In this document: one piece after another, positions 47,018 through 59,300 of the stretch
How positions within the stretch are numbered: the stretch's first letter is position 1
Layout: every line of letters begins with the position of its first letter
Assembly: GCF_016802725.1 (NCBI RefSeq)
Contig: NC_052679.1
Span: 14,067,635 to 14,131,634, forward strand
Reading direction: 5' to 3'
Length of the DNA stretch: 64,000 nucleotides
DNA from: Solenopsis invicta
Lineage: Eukaryota > Arthropoda > Insecta > Hymenoptera > Formicidae
Notes under the pieces: generated by a model
Database searches by the model: none
What the model was told of the DNA's origin: nothing
Seen by the model: only the letters and a program-made list of their open reading frames with translations
Position numbers and translations under genes: made by a program

Positions 47018-48868
47018 TGAATTTATGTTACACGAATGCATGACATGTACGTACACTCGAGTGCTTTTATTTTGTTGTTCAACTTTTTATTCAATGGCAC
47101 ATATTTCGAGTTATGGAAAGTTAAACAATAACATGAAATTTTGCTAATATTGGCCCCTATACGTACTGAAGTCTCAACAGGTCTCTTTTTCAAAATTTTT
47201 ATATCGAAGTAGTTACTTGGTAATTGATTGTAGTTTTTAAGTAGTGGAGAGAAACATTTTGACCGTTGCTGTATCAATACAAATTGAACAAGAATGCCTT
47301 CTACGGTCGCAGCTAGGTCTTCGTGCTTGTATTGTTTGTGTGATTTTATATACCTCGTAGTTTTGCTGCTGATGCATTGTTTACGTGTATAATAGATTTT
47401 CAGTACTGCTTCAGTCTATTTATGAGAGGCTTACGTGTACGTTAATACATTTGCACATATTCTACAATATTTTCTTTGTTTTGAATAATTTTAAAAGCAC
47501 TGTATTTTTTATAAAAATCAATTTTTTACATTTGCTTCTGTGGTGGGCCACATTACCACCCCCGTTCCCTTTCGATCCATTACACGCAGTGTCGCTACAT
47601 TTTTATAAACAATATTCAATATCTATTAAAAATGCATCATAGCTTTTAGTCTAAAATCTATTAAAGAATAGTTTGATAAATATAATCGTTAAGTTTACAA
47701 TTTAAAATAGTGATTGCTCGCAAAGTTATTGCATAAAATGTAAGTGAATGGCCATAATACCACCTCCTCCTCTATTATTATTCAATTACATTGTCTGTTG
47801 TCGCAACGTAATTGATAAAATGTGTTAGGACGCTACGTCACTGTTAAATAGATAATTGATTTGAAAAAAGGAGCTTGGAGACACTTGTCGATCATTGTAG
47901 GAGAAAGCGTTGAGAAGGTAGTCCCGTAAATAAATTTAGAAATGTAGAGACACACCTCGCAGAATCGTGGTCATAAATTATTCCGACTAATGCCTCACTC
48001 GAGACTTAACCATTTTAAATATTACCATCAAAATGATTATTTTATACCGCCGTAGTCTATTCGATATGTGTTGGCAGCGGGTACGCGACATATTCCCGCA
48101 TGTGTGCAGTGGCGACGATGCCGGCGGACAATCAAAGGAACCCGTATTAATTTTTCAACCGCTCCGACCTTTGAAAAAGATTCTCCTGCGTTTGCGCCAA
48201 GGATTTAAAGAATTCTCTATGGACCGGCACGTTAAACAGTAAATAAATATTTCCTCCATTCGCGAGAGATAGAATTTGCGCGAATATTTGCTCAAAAAAC
48301 AGATATAACGAGAACTCGAATCGTGCCGGCAGAAATATTGATTATACGATCTAGATACAATCCGACCATTCGAATTGGTGCTCCAAATTCACAGGTATAA
48401 GTATTTAGAGCGTGTTCGTGTATATTTGTCTCAATTACGTTTAATTTCTCTTTTAATAAATGCCGCTGAGTAATAAAAAAGATTGGACAGATTAATGCAA
48501 TCATAAAATCTGAGCTTTAGGGCGAAACTTTCCGAAGTAATAAAGTCAATATTGGCTTCACAGTCCGCAGCAAATTTAGTTAATAATTTTTAATTGTACG
48601 CGCGCGCTATATCAGTGTTAATCTTGTTCTGAACTTTCTAATCTGCGGGGAAACGCCGGGGAAGAAGCGTCGGTTGTGTGTCTTCGGGCACTGATAAAGC
48701 GTGCAGCCCTCCACTTCGTTGCACCTACCTCTCTACTCTACGGTAACTTCGCGGCCACTTCATCTAAGCGTTGGATTCAGTCAAGATTCAGTCGGGATAC
48801 GGTGCGAAATTTCTCCTATTCTATAACCGGCGTGTAATACTGAGTTTTGGACGCGATGCGCGCGTCAT

Positions 48869-48910
<42 letters not shown>

Positions 48911-51087
48911 GTTAAGTTGTTAAGTTTATATAAAAATGTTATACTCTGTCTTTAGTCTTGCGTTCATCTTCCCCACTTGCTCCTCTTTGCATCATCGTTT
49001 GCACGCTATCTGTCACATACATATGTACATCATCTCACTTCTCTGTATATATTCTTAGAGGGCCTTGCCCTAGAATGTTAATAAAAGCTCAGTCAGTCAG
49101 TCAGTCTCTCAAATTTAAGTAGATATTTTCGGTTTCCGAAAAATTTCTAACTTGAAGGAACTGCCTCCGTCTCTGACGCGCGATAAAATATTTACGCTCG
49201 CGCTACACGATTTCTCGATCATGAAAAAATCAGGCTCTCTCTCGCGGGTAACCGACGGAGACGAGCGGGAAGAAAGAGTTAGGAAGAAGACGAAGTAAAG
49301 GCTCTCCGGAGAGGAAGTAAGGGCAGTAAGAAGCTCTCCGGAAGCTCGCGGATTTTACCGGCAGCTTTTTCCGCGAACGAATACATTTATTACGAGCGCT
49401 TGTATCCGCGAGTTATTGCCGCGTAATCTTCGTCTGCCCAAAGTTTGCGCTAAGGCTTGACGCTAACGTTCATGTTTTTGCGGCGTTACCGCGGGAACGG
49501 TCCCGCAAAATAAAAGCCACCGCCACGACGACGGTCGTAACAATTATCATTAGTTGCACTCGTAGCAGCTTCGACGCGAGGAGCTAGAGAAAGGGAGATG
49601 CGGCGCAAAACGCGTTTGGTAGTTTCTTTCATCAAGAAGTCGCCGTTCCGATAATTTCTCGGTGTACTCGTAAGAAACTATTGCAACATTAAAGCACGGC
49701 AAACGTTCGATAATCAAAAAGTATCCCCTTTAGCGAAAGGTTGTCATTTACCAAAGAGCCTGAGGCACTCGACGTTATATCGGCTTAGCAATCTTTAGTG
49801 ACGTGTAACAAAGGTGATTCACATGTATGTAAATAATGCATGTGCATTATTATCATATAATTACTGCTACTATGGTCATTCATGAATAGAAAAAGTGTGA
49901 AAGTAGGAAAACTCGTTATATTTGCAAATTAAAAAGGACATTTTTGTAACAATATTATTACATTTATAATGGACTCCTCGTAATGGAGTTTTTATTGAAA
50001 GAAATACCAATTATGAAATCTAAATTAATGCATCCTGTATTTTTTTGCGAAGGCTACAATTACAATATTAAGTCTAATTGATTTTACGATATATAAGGTC
50101 AACATGAAAAATCAGTCTTTATTGTTATTAAAATATAATAAATATTCTTTTGTAAAATATTTGCTATTAAAATAAAGAAATATTTTATTGTACAATATTT
50201 GATTAATAATTAAAAATTGACACTTTTGTTAACTTTTGTTAATTTAAAATTTTAAAAGATGTAATAAAATAGTGACATTTTTTTTCATTTTTATTCAAAG
50301 AACGTTTATTTGATTACCAAGATTATATAATAATATAACTTTGGAAACATAATAATATTTTTACTGTATACTTTGTAAGTTTTAATATAAATGCTTTTGA
50401 AGCATTAGAAAGGGCCTTTAAATTTTCGATTCGGAAAGATCGATTCAATACTGGTCAAAGAATCTATAGGTGGAAGGAGATTGGCCATAGTTTCGGGACA
50501 TCTTATATATCGTGACATTTTCTTTCAACCATTTGCTCTTTCAATTGTGTCCTCAAACGTAGAGTTTTGTCGTGATTTTATGATCACTATTTTAAGTTAA
50601 GAGGAAGAGGAATAAAAGTGTATCCCCGCCATTATAAAAGTTTGTAAAAACCGGATATTGCGAAGTTTAGCAAGGATGGCAAACAATGTTGCGCAAACAG
50701 ACACGATTCCCGCACACTTTTATTAGACACAAATACACGCGTCAGTAATAAACATTCATAATTTCTCAGTAGTTATGAAGATTAATATCTCAAAAATAAT
50801 ATCTCCGAAATGTTTTAATTTATTATTGAGAAGTTTCAAATAATTTATTTGCGTCTCTAGTCTCTTTATTTTTTATAAATCTATATTTAAAATTAAAATA
50901 TCATTAATGTATATGGGATAGATGCCAAATGCGTATCATTTGAGTCATTTTTTAAAACATTTTCCATTTGATACTAAGTAATACATAAATAAATATTGAA
51001 AATTGTTTCTTGATTTCAAGTACCTATTACTACAATGTTAAGCTTTCATCATTAACAAATTAATTTATTACATGTTACAAAAGATGA
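47018..51087. other. Intronic stretch; moderate GC 47.75-49.8 kb
   Basis: It includes the CT microsatellite below, a short (CAGT)n-like AGTCAGTCAGTCAGTC at about 49090 and open frames at 48033-48242 and 48292-48504 without domains or fitting splice sites. From 49.8 kb on it is AT-rich and featureless. Confidence 0.4.
48869..48910. repeat. (CT)n microsatellite
   Basis: An almost pure CT run of about 36 bp, ending in CTTTCTT. Confidence 0.95.
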
Positions 51088-51813
51088 AATTTAGACAATC
51101 AATCTCCTAAATCGTAGGCTTTGAAAAGTGTCGAAATTATAAATTAAAGTAATTAAAAATATAAGAAATCATTATAATCAATATTTATTTCATTTATAAT
51201 ACATAAAAGCAAACAAGACGGAAAGATTTAATATATAAAACAATTGGTAAAGATTCCTATAGTTATTCACGTAACAAAACTGCATCATAAAAGAGTTATA
51301 AGGAGTTAGCACGGTAATTATTGCGCAGATTAAATAAGATATTCATGAATGTTTAACACATTTCCCAATATAATATACCACTAATTTACAATAATTTGCA
51401 ACCATTTGGCTTGATTATAGTCTCACGGGAAAGAGCAACTCCAATATCACAGCGACCTATTGAAGATGGCTTAAAATTAAACTGAAACGTTTGTAAATTA
51501 TAGTAAATTAGTGGCATATTATGTTGTAAAATGTGTTTATTATTATCTTATGTGATTTGCATAACAATTATCACGCTGACTTTTTGCAAGCAATAGTTTG
51601 GTTGTTCAAAATTAATAATTAAAAATTAAGTATTAATAAACAGCAATTAACAATAATAAAAATTAGGACGTTGAAATAAAATTTAAATTTATTTTTGCAA
51701 CTGATATTTTCATTTATATCAATTAATATTTTTTATTATTATCACATATCAATCTTATATTAATGTCATTTATTACAATAAAATTTGTAACGGCACAATT
51801 TAGGAAACTTGAT
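51088..51813. mobile_element. Composite: CTCCTAAAT-ended unit containing a foldback
   Basis: The outer strings AATCTCCTAAATCG (51101-51114) and ACAATTTAGGAAACTTGAT (51795-51813) are inverted relatives of the 44-kb family ends. Inside, 51356-51398 and 51494-51537 are inverted copies of about 43 bp (AACACATTT...ATAATAT.CCACTAATTTAC). They flank about 95 bp that contains the hammerhead-like motif at 51460-51494. Confidence 0.5.
51460..51494 (+). ncRNA. Hammerhead-like core motif, copy D
   Basis: TTGAAGATGGCTT, a short A-rich loop, AAACT and GAAACGTTTG. The GAAACG box is intact, CTGA has become TTGA, and the hairpin is partly unpaired. Confidence 0.3.
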
Positions 51814-53278
51814 CAATTTTATAAAAATATGGATTGAATCTCTATAGTAATTGCAAATATGTATATATAATAAATGTAAAATATTCTACAATAAACCTGT
51901 AATGAAAAAATTTAATATAGCCTTTAATGAAAAATTTTAGTATGAAATAGCATGATTATATTATTACTAACTACGTAAATTAAAAAAAAATTAACATCAA
52001 ATGCATTCGATTTCTTAAAGTGTTGATAGCACTCACGAAACAGTATATACCCTTTAAGCTTTCATCTCTGTTACTCATTTCTCATTTATGTCACATTTTT
52101 TACACTAAATGTTACTTGTACTAACAATAAGTAACAATAAAAAATATCGATGGGATTTAGATGACCGATACGCATTCAGTGACTCTCCCAGTACATTTCA
52201 ATCGTAAATCGTATTTTTCGACAAAGATTTTTGACTTTGCGCGATCTGATATGAAGAATAGCCGTACGCAAATCGTTGTTTGCAGGAACATTGACGAAAC
52301 GTTACCGATCAATGTATAACATGTATTACCCCTTAAAGTCAGCTAGAGCGGCGGAAGGTAAGCGGAAACGCTCATGTGCACGACATGGCTTCGAAAACGG
52401 AAGTTTGAGGGATGATAGGGTGTTCAGCCTCGACAATTTCGAGGAAGTTGTGACAGTTTGTCTACGTCGCGCGGGGTATCGAGGAAACTTAGCGGCACGA
52501 ATAAGCTGTTTCACGTGCGTCCTCTCTCGTCAGTTTTACTTCGAGCCGAGCGAAAAACTACAATAGCTAAACGAGCGCACTCAATATGAGAGCTTTGAAA
52601 TCTGAACGCTCTGCGAAACGCTTAAAGTATTCCTACATTACAACGGGCGTTTCGCGTCCGATATCTATATTTTTTAAGCGTAGGATTTGTCGTTCGGAAT
52701 AAGCTGCGCGCAGCTACGGGGGCAGTTTCCCTTCGCAATCGTCCGCTTAACCCTTTACAACAAAAGTGTCGAAAAAATTTGTTCCTGCCGTGAATAATGT
52801 GTACAAAGAAGCATTACAAAATAGCGGTATGGGAAAAGAGTTAACCGACCCCGGAAACTATCGGCAGGTCGGCTTTGTTTTTTGATGCAGACCGCACGCC
52901 CCCCGGCCTGTCGGAGCGGAGACGAATTTTGGAGACCGATGCGCGGACGCGCGGGGAGGCGGTTCCGCCGTGATTGCTTCGACCGGAAGTACTTTCTGGG
53001 AGCGTAGAATGGATAACAGTCCAATAAAATCTAATTTAACCGGGGAGTACAAACTAGGGGATGATACATTTTGCGGTTGACTGACTCGAAGTTGCGGTGT
53101 AGCAGACGGAAAATAGAAACGGCGATGGAGTTGCCTGTACACACTACGTGCCACTCTATAGTTGTACGTGCCATACTCGCATACACGCGCAACCCCAAAT
53201 GCGTGTATATATTATATATTTACGATACGCGTATATGTACACATCGCGTGATTCGCGTGTGCATCAGCGAATGTATGG
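51814..53278. other. AT-rich, then CpG-rich from 52.2 kb; no supported gene
   Basis: TTGTTTGCAG|GAAC at about 52285 resembles a splice acceptor and GGAAG|GTAAGC at about 52358 a donor. The enclosed 70 bp carries no recognisable peptide. GC and CpG content rise sharply after 52.6 kb. Confidence 0.35.
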
Positions 53279-53346
53279 GCGCCGCCGCCGCCGCCGCGCC
53301 GCCGCCGACCGTTTCTATCTAACGGCGGCGGCGGCGGCGGCGGCGA
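53279..53346. repeat. Facing (GCC)n and (GGC)n trinucleotide repeats
   Basis: About 30 bp of GCC repeats (53279-53309) are followed 14 bp later by about 23 bp of GGC repeats (53323-53345). The two runs are mutually complementary and can form a very stable hairpin. Confidence 0.9.
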
Positions 53347-55290
53347 CTGCAAGCCTCGTGGGAGCGCTAGCCGCTCGGATACGATTGTAATTGGCAAGCC
53401 CATATCCTCAACACGTAATATCCTCGTTCGCTATCCCGTTCCCCGATCCGAGGTTCATTAATTCCTATTTCCGCCCGTCTACGTCCTTTCTATGAACTCG
53501 AGACTTCTGTCGATCGGTTTAACGGCGTTTTCCGTCGAAGCTCAAAAATATGTTTGCCGTTTTTTCCCCGTCAGCCTTTTCCCCCTCATTTTTATCCCGC
53601 CTTCTCCTTTCCACTCGCGTAAGCAAGGTTGAGGGGTGGGGAGGGGGGAGGGAGAATTTTCTCTCGTTCGCGCAGTACTGCGCGTCGTGAAAACGTCGTA
53701 AATCCGTTCTCGATGTTATTTCTCAAATATCGCTTCCTCGGGCTCGTGTGTACTTCTCCATCGTGCACGTCAAAACACGGTAAAGTCGTAAACCGTTTTC
53801 CGTCGTTTATTGGGCAGAGGACAGCGAAAGACTTAATCTGTTGAGCACTGCACGGGTGACTCGCGTTTAATCCGCTGCTGGATATATAATATATTTCGCG
53901 ATACGAATGGACCAGCTCCTGGTATGGCAATTTTCCACTTTCCATCCAAACTGTTATTAGTGACGCAATTTTATAACAAATTAACGTGCTTCTTTGCCGT
54001 GTCATTAACAGCGTTACACATCGATTAGCAATAATTAACGCTCAATTAACATTTTGTTTGGAGTACGCTCATTTTGCACCATTTTTGTTTAGGGAAATCC
54101 ACCGACACACGGACGCAAGCACCCGCAACGTTGCGATAGGTATCGATCGTTAATTACGCCAAAATTAATTTATACTCGATATTACACGAAATCCTTGTCG
54201 TCCTTCACTAGGTCCCTTGTCGTCCGTAATACGTCATTAACACCGCGATATAGCTGAAATTCATTACTACGCGAAAGTTAAATTATTGCTTGGGCCATAA
54301 TTACTTCGTAGCACCTAAACTATGGATAGCAAAAGGATTACTCTAGGTCCCTGCCGACCTAGTTGTAGCAAGACTGCGGTGTAATACTTAATCTTCCTTA
54401 ATGTTTTTAATTGCGCCATTATAATAATACCCGCGATCCAACAAGTTATTAAAGTGGAAGATAATCTTTTAGATTTTATAGAGCCTATATCTCGTCGGAT
54501 AAGCCTTAAAAATTGGCTGTATGTTCGCGAAGGTGTGTCAAGCGGCGACGTTAAATCGCATTGGCCATCGAGATCTACGTTGATGCAAATAAGCAGACGT
54601 CATTCGTAAAGCGACGTCGTGTAACGCGATCGATGAAGAGGACGTGCCGCGTCCGTGTTCGCCATATTCGTGCGTGGTGTGTATCTAAACGGAGGTGGTC
54701 GTGCAGTGGTTGCTAATTCGCACGCTGCTCTTTACTAATTCGACGCGGAGAGATAATTCGTCGCGCGCCAGCATGACGAAACGCAACGAAGCAGGCACGG
54801 CCAACGATCCCGTTCCGTCGAAGCTGACGCTGGGAATTGCGAGAGTCGGACCACCGGCGTCATAGGACTTTCATGACTTAGGGGAAACACGCGTGCGCTT
54901 CCGTAACGTGGAGGACGGTGAATCGTGGAGATCCCTCGACCCCCTCCCCATCGCCGTGTCGCGTGCTTACCCTGTACAGCCATGCATAACATTTTGCATC
55001 CGCGGAAACGCTCACCCTTACACCCATGGGAAAACTGGATGCTCCCTCGGATGAGACCGGCGGAGAACACGCGGAAGATCTCGCTAGCTGTCGCGCGGAG
55101 CAGGGCAGGGGAAAAAAGAGGAGGACAGGCCAAGGTATAAGGAAAAGCATGGCCTTAACAAGAAGATAAAATGGAGTTATCGTTGGGCGTGGATGTAGAG
55201 AGGAACTTGAACTAGGTTACGAGGGAGTGACTACTCGTCGTGCTCTCTGGGTACTTACGTTTGCCAATGTATTCAAGTTACTGAAACAAG

Positions 55291-55297
<7 letters not shown>
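53347..55297. other. CpG-rich stretch, candidate regulatory DNA
   Basis: Normal to high GC with many CpGs. Long open frames on both strands (53592-54005, 54735-55133, both minus) are expected from GC-rich DNA and show no domain. Pro/Arg-rich shadows dominate. No gene is called. Confidence 0.35.

Positions 55298-55373
<76 letters not shown>
55298..55373. repeat. (CT)38 microsatellite
   Basis: About 76 bp of uninterrupted CT, the longest dinucleotide run in the window. Confidence 0.97.
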
Positions 55374-55377
<4 letters not shown>

Positions 55378-57526
55378 ACACGGACATAACGAAGGCCATT
55401 GAAATCCCTCTATGTATTGCAGTTGCTTGTACATAATTGTCTCAACTATATATTTGAATCGTAGAACAGTTCTATCATAGTTCTCTCTAATTACGTAATG
55501 CCTTCGAGGTACATGATTGGGGAAGGAAATTATGTTAATGAAAGTAAATATATTGAACGATAAAGTGGAAAAGGCACGCGCGCGCCCCAGAAAACAGCTG
55601 TACGTCTCATCAGTATCGATTGGCTCTTTTAAATAATGTAGAAGACTTTAAGGGAAGTCGAATTACGCAAAAGTACATAGTGAAAATATTGGCCGCATTA
55701 GACAGCAGCGGTCGAGCGAGACTTATTGAGTGCATCATGGACGGAATCGCGAGTAGGTAGTAGGTTGGTTTACTTTGAGAATGACGCGCGCATTCATCTT
55801 GCACGCGGAAGAAAAGCCACGGTCGTTCGGGTCATGGGGGTACTTGCAAAAAGTCTTGATTCCGGCAACCTACGATTACGTGAACTGGAGCATCATTGGA
55901 GCAAAGTTTCTCTCTGGACCCTAGCCACGGATATTTACCCGAGTGTTCACTCGAGTGTCGCCCCTTAACTTAACTGGCCGACCGCTAAGTAGCCCCAAAT
56001 TAACGCTAATGGATATCGCGCTATGAAGTACTGCCACCGATAAAATTATAAAGTTTGCCAGAGATGGCCGGCGAGTTGGTTGTGGTGGGAGGGGGGGGGG
56101 CGAGGAGTAGGAAAGTTCAGTGAGCAACGAAAGGTCCGAGAAGTGTAAAGAGGGAGACTTATAAATTTCCTGGACGGCAAGGGAAGAAACGACAACTGTG
56201 GCATCGCGCGTTGGCCTACACTCGACTACGCGGCCTCGAGAGGTTTGGACAGAAAAGGAGCGCGGAGAGCAAAAGGAGCACGGCTCGATGAGTACATCGA
56301 GAACGCGACTGTGATATATGTATGCGCTTGGTGGCTGCAAATGCGGCGCGGCTGAACCAAGAAGAGCGAGGCGACGCGACGCGGCGCGACGCGGAGAAGG
56401 AGTGGCGAACGAAGAATCGCGACGAAGGGAAGTTTCGGGCTGCGTTAAGTGGTAAAGGGTGGTGATTCCGCGCGCGAGAGACAGAGAGGCGGAGAAATGG
56501 AAGGGGATTATGGGCCGCGATGGCTCGACGTGTCACCCGGCTGAAAATTATGATTCTTCATTTAGCGCGGTGGTGCATTCTCGTTTCTTGCGGCACTTTC
56601 AAGGCTCTAGATCTGCGTTTACGTCTGCCGTGTGTTGTTGTTACATGACGCGATTTTACCAAATACGTATTACGTGGAAACAAAAACAGAAAACTTTTGA
56701 TTATACGGAGAAGTATCTCGACGAGAAATGAAAAAATACGAAATGGGGAAAATACACAATTAAACTAACATTTTACATTTTTTCTTTTTTTTTTGTATTC
56801 AATGTACAATTTAAATTAGAGAAAATTATTGTAAAAGAATAATTATGATTAGATGACAAAAATATTAAAAGATAAATGAACAGGTAAGTTTGAGAAGCGA
56901 AAAGGATGGCTATCACGTGAGTACAATGTAAGAGAGAGTTTTGCAAAGAAGTGATATTTCTGAAGCTTGTAATAGCGATACGAAGTCGAAACAATAGGGA
57001 TTACGGCTTATAACGGGACATCGTGCCACCTGAATGGAAATTATAACCCCTCGTTTAACATTAGAGCGTTTTCACGTCTCTATCGTCTTTAAAGCTGATA
57101 TTCTGGAATTTATAGTCAACCGCGCGTCTTTCCCGCAAGACGACAATTGTGTGCTTAGTATATAGATAACCAAAAAAGATAAAACTGCCTAAATGCAGTA
57201 CATAATCTGTGTATTTTAAATTACGATTATAGTAGATACGATTCTGAATGTCTATTAAGCTGACATGACAATATAGTCGTAATCATATGAAACATACGGA
57301 GGATTTAGTGCTCTTTATGTGATCATTTATTGCTCTAACCCAGTGCAGTGCTCGCAATGACATGCACATTTCGAGCCGATTTCTGAGGCAACGCCTACTA
57401 TCTCCCCACTACTGGTCGACACTCGACGGCCGAGCCGCCGATCGCGCGTGAAGCGTTATAGCCTCAAGGGCGTAATCTCAAAAATATGCTAGGTATCCTT
57501 CAGTCAAACTATTATTATTATTAAGG
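55374..57526. other. GC-rich purine-biased region, then AT-rich
   Basis: Bases 56040-56560 are strongly purine-biased on the + strand, with a G-run at about 56090-56101 and repeated GCGACGCG units at 56368-56398. This could be a promoter-proximal or 5' leader region, but no start site, exon or protein can be supported. Bases 56.7-57.5 kb are AT-rich with a CpG patch at 57.4 kb. Confidence 0.35.
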
Positions 57527-58230
57527 GTTACATACACCTAGTACCAAAAATAATCGTACATTCATGAATTTTTTCTCCAAACCTGTTAAAGATATCAAAT
57601 TGAGAGTTGTACTAATGTTTTATATATAGTTTAATAAAACGTAACTTTTTAATTAAAAAATAGTTAAAAATTAAAGAGATATCGTTTTTTCTCAAAACCA
57701 TATTTTTCAAACCGGTACCCAAAATATTTCAAAAACGAATGGATCAAATTTGGATTTTTTTTTATTTCATCAGTATCAAGATACGCAGTTTTTGTCGTAG
57801 CCATTTTTTCAGATCTTAGTTTTTTTAACAGCCAAAAATAGATTTAATTTTAGCTGATAATTCGGACTCTTAAATTTAGATAAGCGCTATTTTGTAATAA
57901 ACGCGAATTTTAAAAATCGGCTACGACAAAAACTAGATTTAACTATATATTTTAAGAATGTACTGCTATTTTTGTGTTTCGGTTGAACCGTATAGATTTT
58001 ACCAATGGTTACTGCAAGCAGTTACAGCAGCTAACATACCTGATGCCGACGGCAACATCTCTTTAACTTTTAATATTTTTTAATAAAAAAATTACATCTT
58101 ATAAACAAAACTATATAAAACCTGTATATAAAAGTTAGTATAAATCCCGATACCTCTAGTATATGTTCGGAGAAAAAATTCACAAAGGGCTATTTTAGGA
58201 CTATTTTTGGTGCCTCTAGGTGTATGTAAC
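57527..58230. mobile_element. TIR element GTTACATACACCTAG (704 bp)
   Basis: It begins GTTACATACACCTAGTACCA and ends with the inverse of GTTACATACACCTAGAGGCA. The similarity continues inward through ACCAAAAATA and ATTTTTTCTCC, giving TIRs of about 55-65 bp. A second inverted pair inside (TTTTTGTCGTAGCC at about 57790, GGCTACGACAAAAA at about 57922) makes a nested hairpin. No ORF and no clear target duplication are present. Confidence 0.82.
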
Positions 58231-59039
58231 TTCTCAAAGCATCAATCAAAATTAGAGTTTTCGATGAGAAACGCGTTTTAAAATATACGAATACATGTGA
58301 CATGTGTAATCGTTCTACACGTTACATCTGACAAATAATAATCTGTAAATAATAATACACGCCGTATACCTACAGATACCCGCGTCAGAAAAAACATGTA
58401 GAACTTCTACACGTGTCATATACACCTGTTTGTTTTTAAACATGTTTCTGACAGAAAGCTCAAATAAAAATGTCATGTGTGATATTTCGTTTAATCAGAC
58501 ATACAAGTCGAAGAACATGATCATATTTTAAACAACAATCCAGCTCGTGCCCGGTAATGAGAAGATTAAAATTTTAAATCACAGCGTTCTATATCGAATG
58601 TAATGCATTTAATAACCAGCAGTAAACCGAGGGAAAACAAATAAATCAAATCGACGTCGATTAAACGTCTGGTATCTAATAGAATGATATCTGATAAATA
58701 TCTGTTAGATATCCATCAGATACCATTATCTATTATTTCTTTCTCCCTAGAAATAACTTACTTTGTTGTGAAGATTCGGTTTTTAATTGCAGAAGGGAGT
58801 AAAATAGTAGATCACTTTAAACATTCAAATGTTGCAAAAAACGCCCTAAAAAAACAAACAATTGTTACTCGATATAAACGATTACAACGAGTATGTTACG
58901 TTATATAACAGTTACATTGTTGAGTGGAAAATTACAACTAACGTTTATATAACTTGAAAAATAATTGAAATTAATTCAGGACTCTCGAAATTTGAAACAA
59001 TCAGTAATCGGAATAAGGCTAATGAGAGTCAGCTCGGGT
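58231..59039. other. AT-rich stretch with short palindromes
   Basis: CTACACGTGT and ACATGTAGAAC/GTTCTACACG strings recur in both orientations between 58280 and 58410. GGTATCT ... AGATACC forms a hairpin at about 58669-58722. No gene is recognised. Confidence 0.45.
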
Positions 59040-59300
59040 AAAAGTGCGCAATCGTATTAATATTATATTATTTATTTATCTTCGAATTACAAACGAACGT
59101 TTCGACTCGCTTTAGAGTTATTCTCAGCGTATCAATATACAAAGTAAACAGTTCTAGCCGTCAGCAAAAACGGGAGGCAGTCGCGTGACCAACGGTTTGC
59201 CAAATCCGTAGTGTCATCTTTCTCCGTGGCAGTGTCGCAGGAAATAACGCTTCTCTATGCAATCCATCGCATATTTTTTTTATAGATGGCGAATAATTAA
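59040..59300 (-). repeat. Retroelement terminal fragment with hammerhead-like motif, copy E
   Basis: On the minus strand a GC-moderate segment leads to CGCTGAGAATAACTC, a 6-nt loop, GAGTCGAAACGTTCG (59095-59130), then AATTCGAAGATAAATAAAT and more. ACTC pairs with GAGT, and this is the best-preserved copy of the motif in the window. Such ends are typical of Penelope-like or related retroelement termini. The assignment is inference. Confidence 0.5.

Noticed and set aside
39085..47356. 17-bp string GTGATTTTATATACCTC at both 39085 and 47340
   Set aside because: No similarity beyond the string; could be chance or a very old repeat end.
48033..48242. Candidate next exon of the CUB gene
   Set aside because: Phase-1 reading from the available AG sites reaches a stop with no donor, and no CUB pattern is present.
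53071..53403. Overlapping ORFs with Ala, Arg, Pro or Gly runs
   Set aside because: Produced by the (GCC)n/(GGC)n repeats in all frames; no coding signal outside the repeat.
54735..55133. 132-codon minus-strand ORF
   Set aside because: GC-rich DNA gives long frames on both strands here; no domain, and the composition is Arg/Ser/Pro-biased without structure.
55921..56536. Two overlapping minus-strand ORFs of 139 and 106 codons
   Set aside because: Different frames of the same purine-biased block, no domain, no splice or start context.
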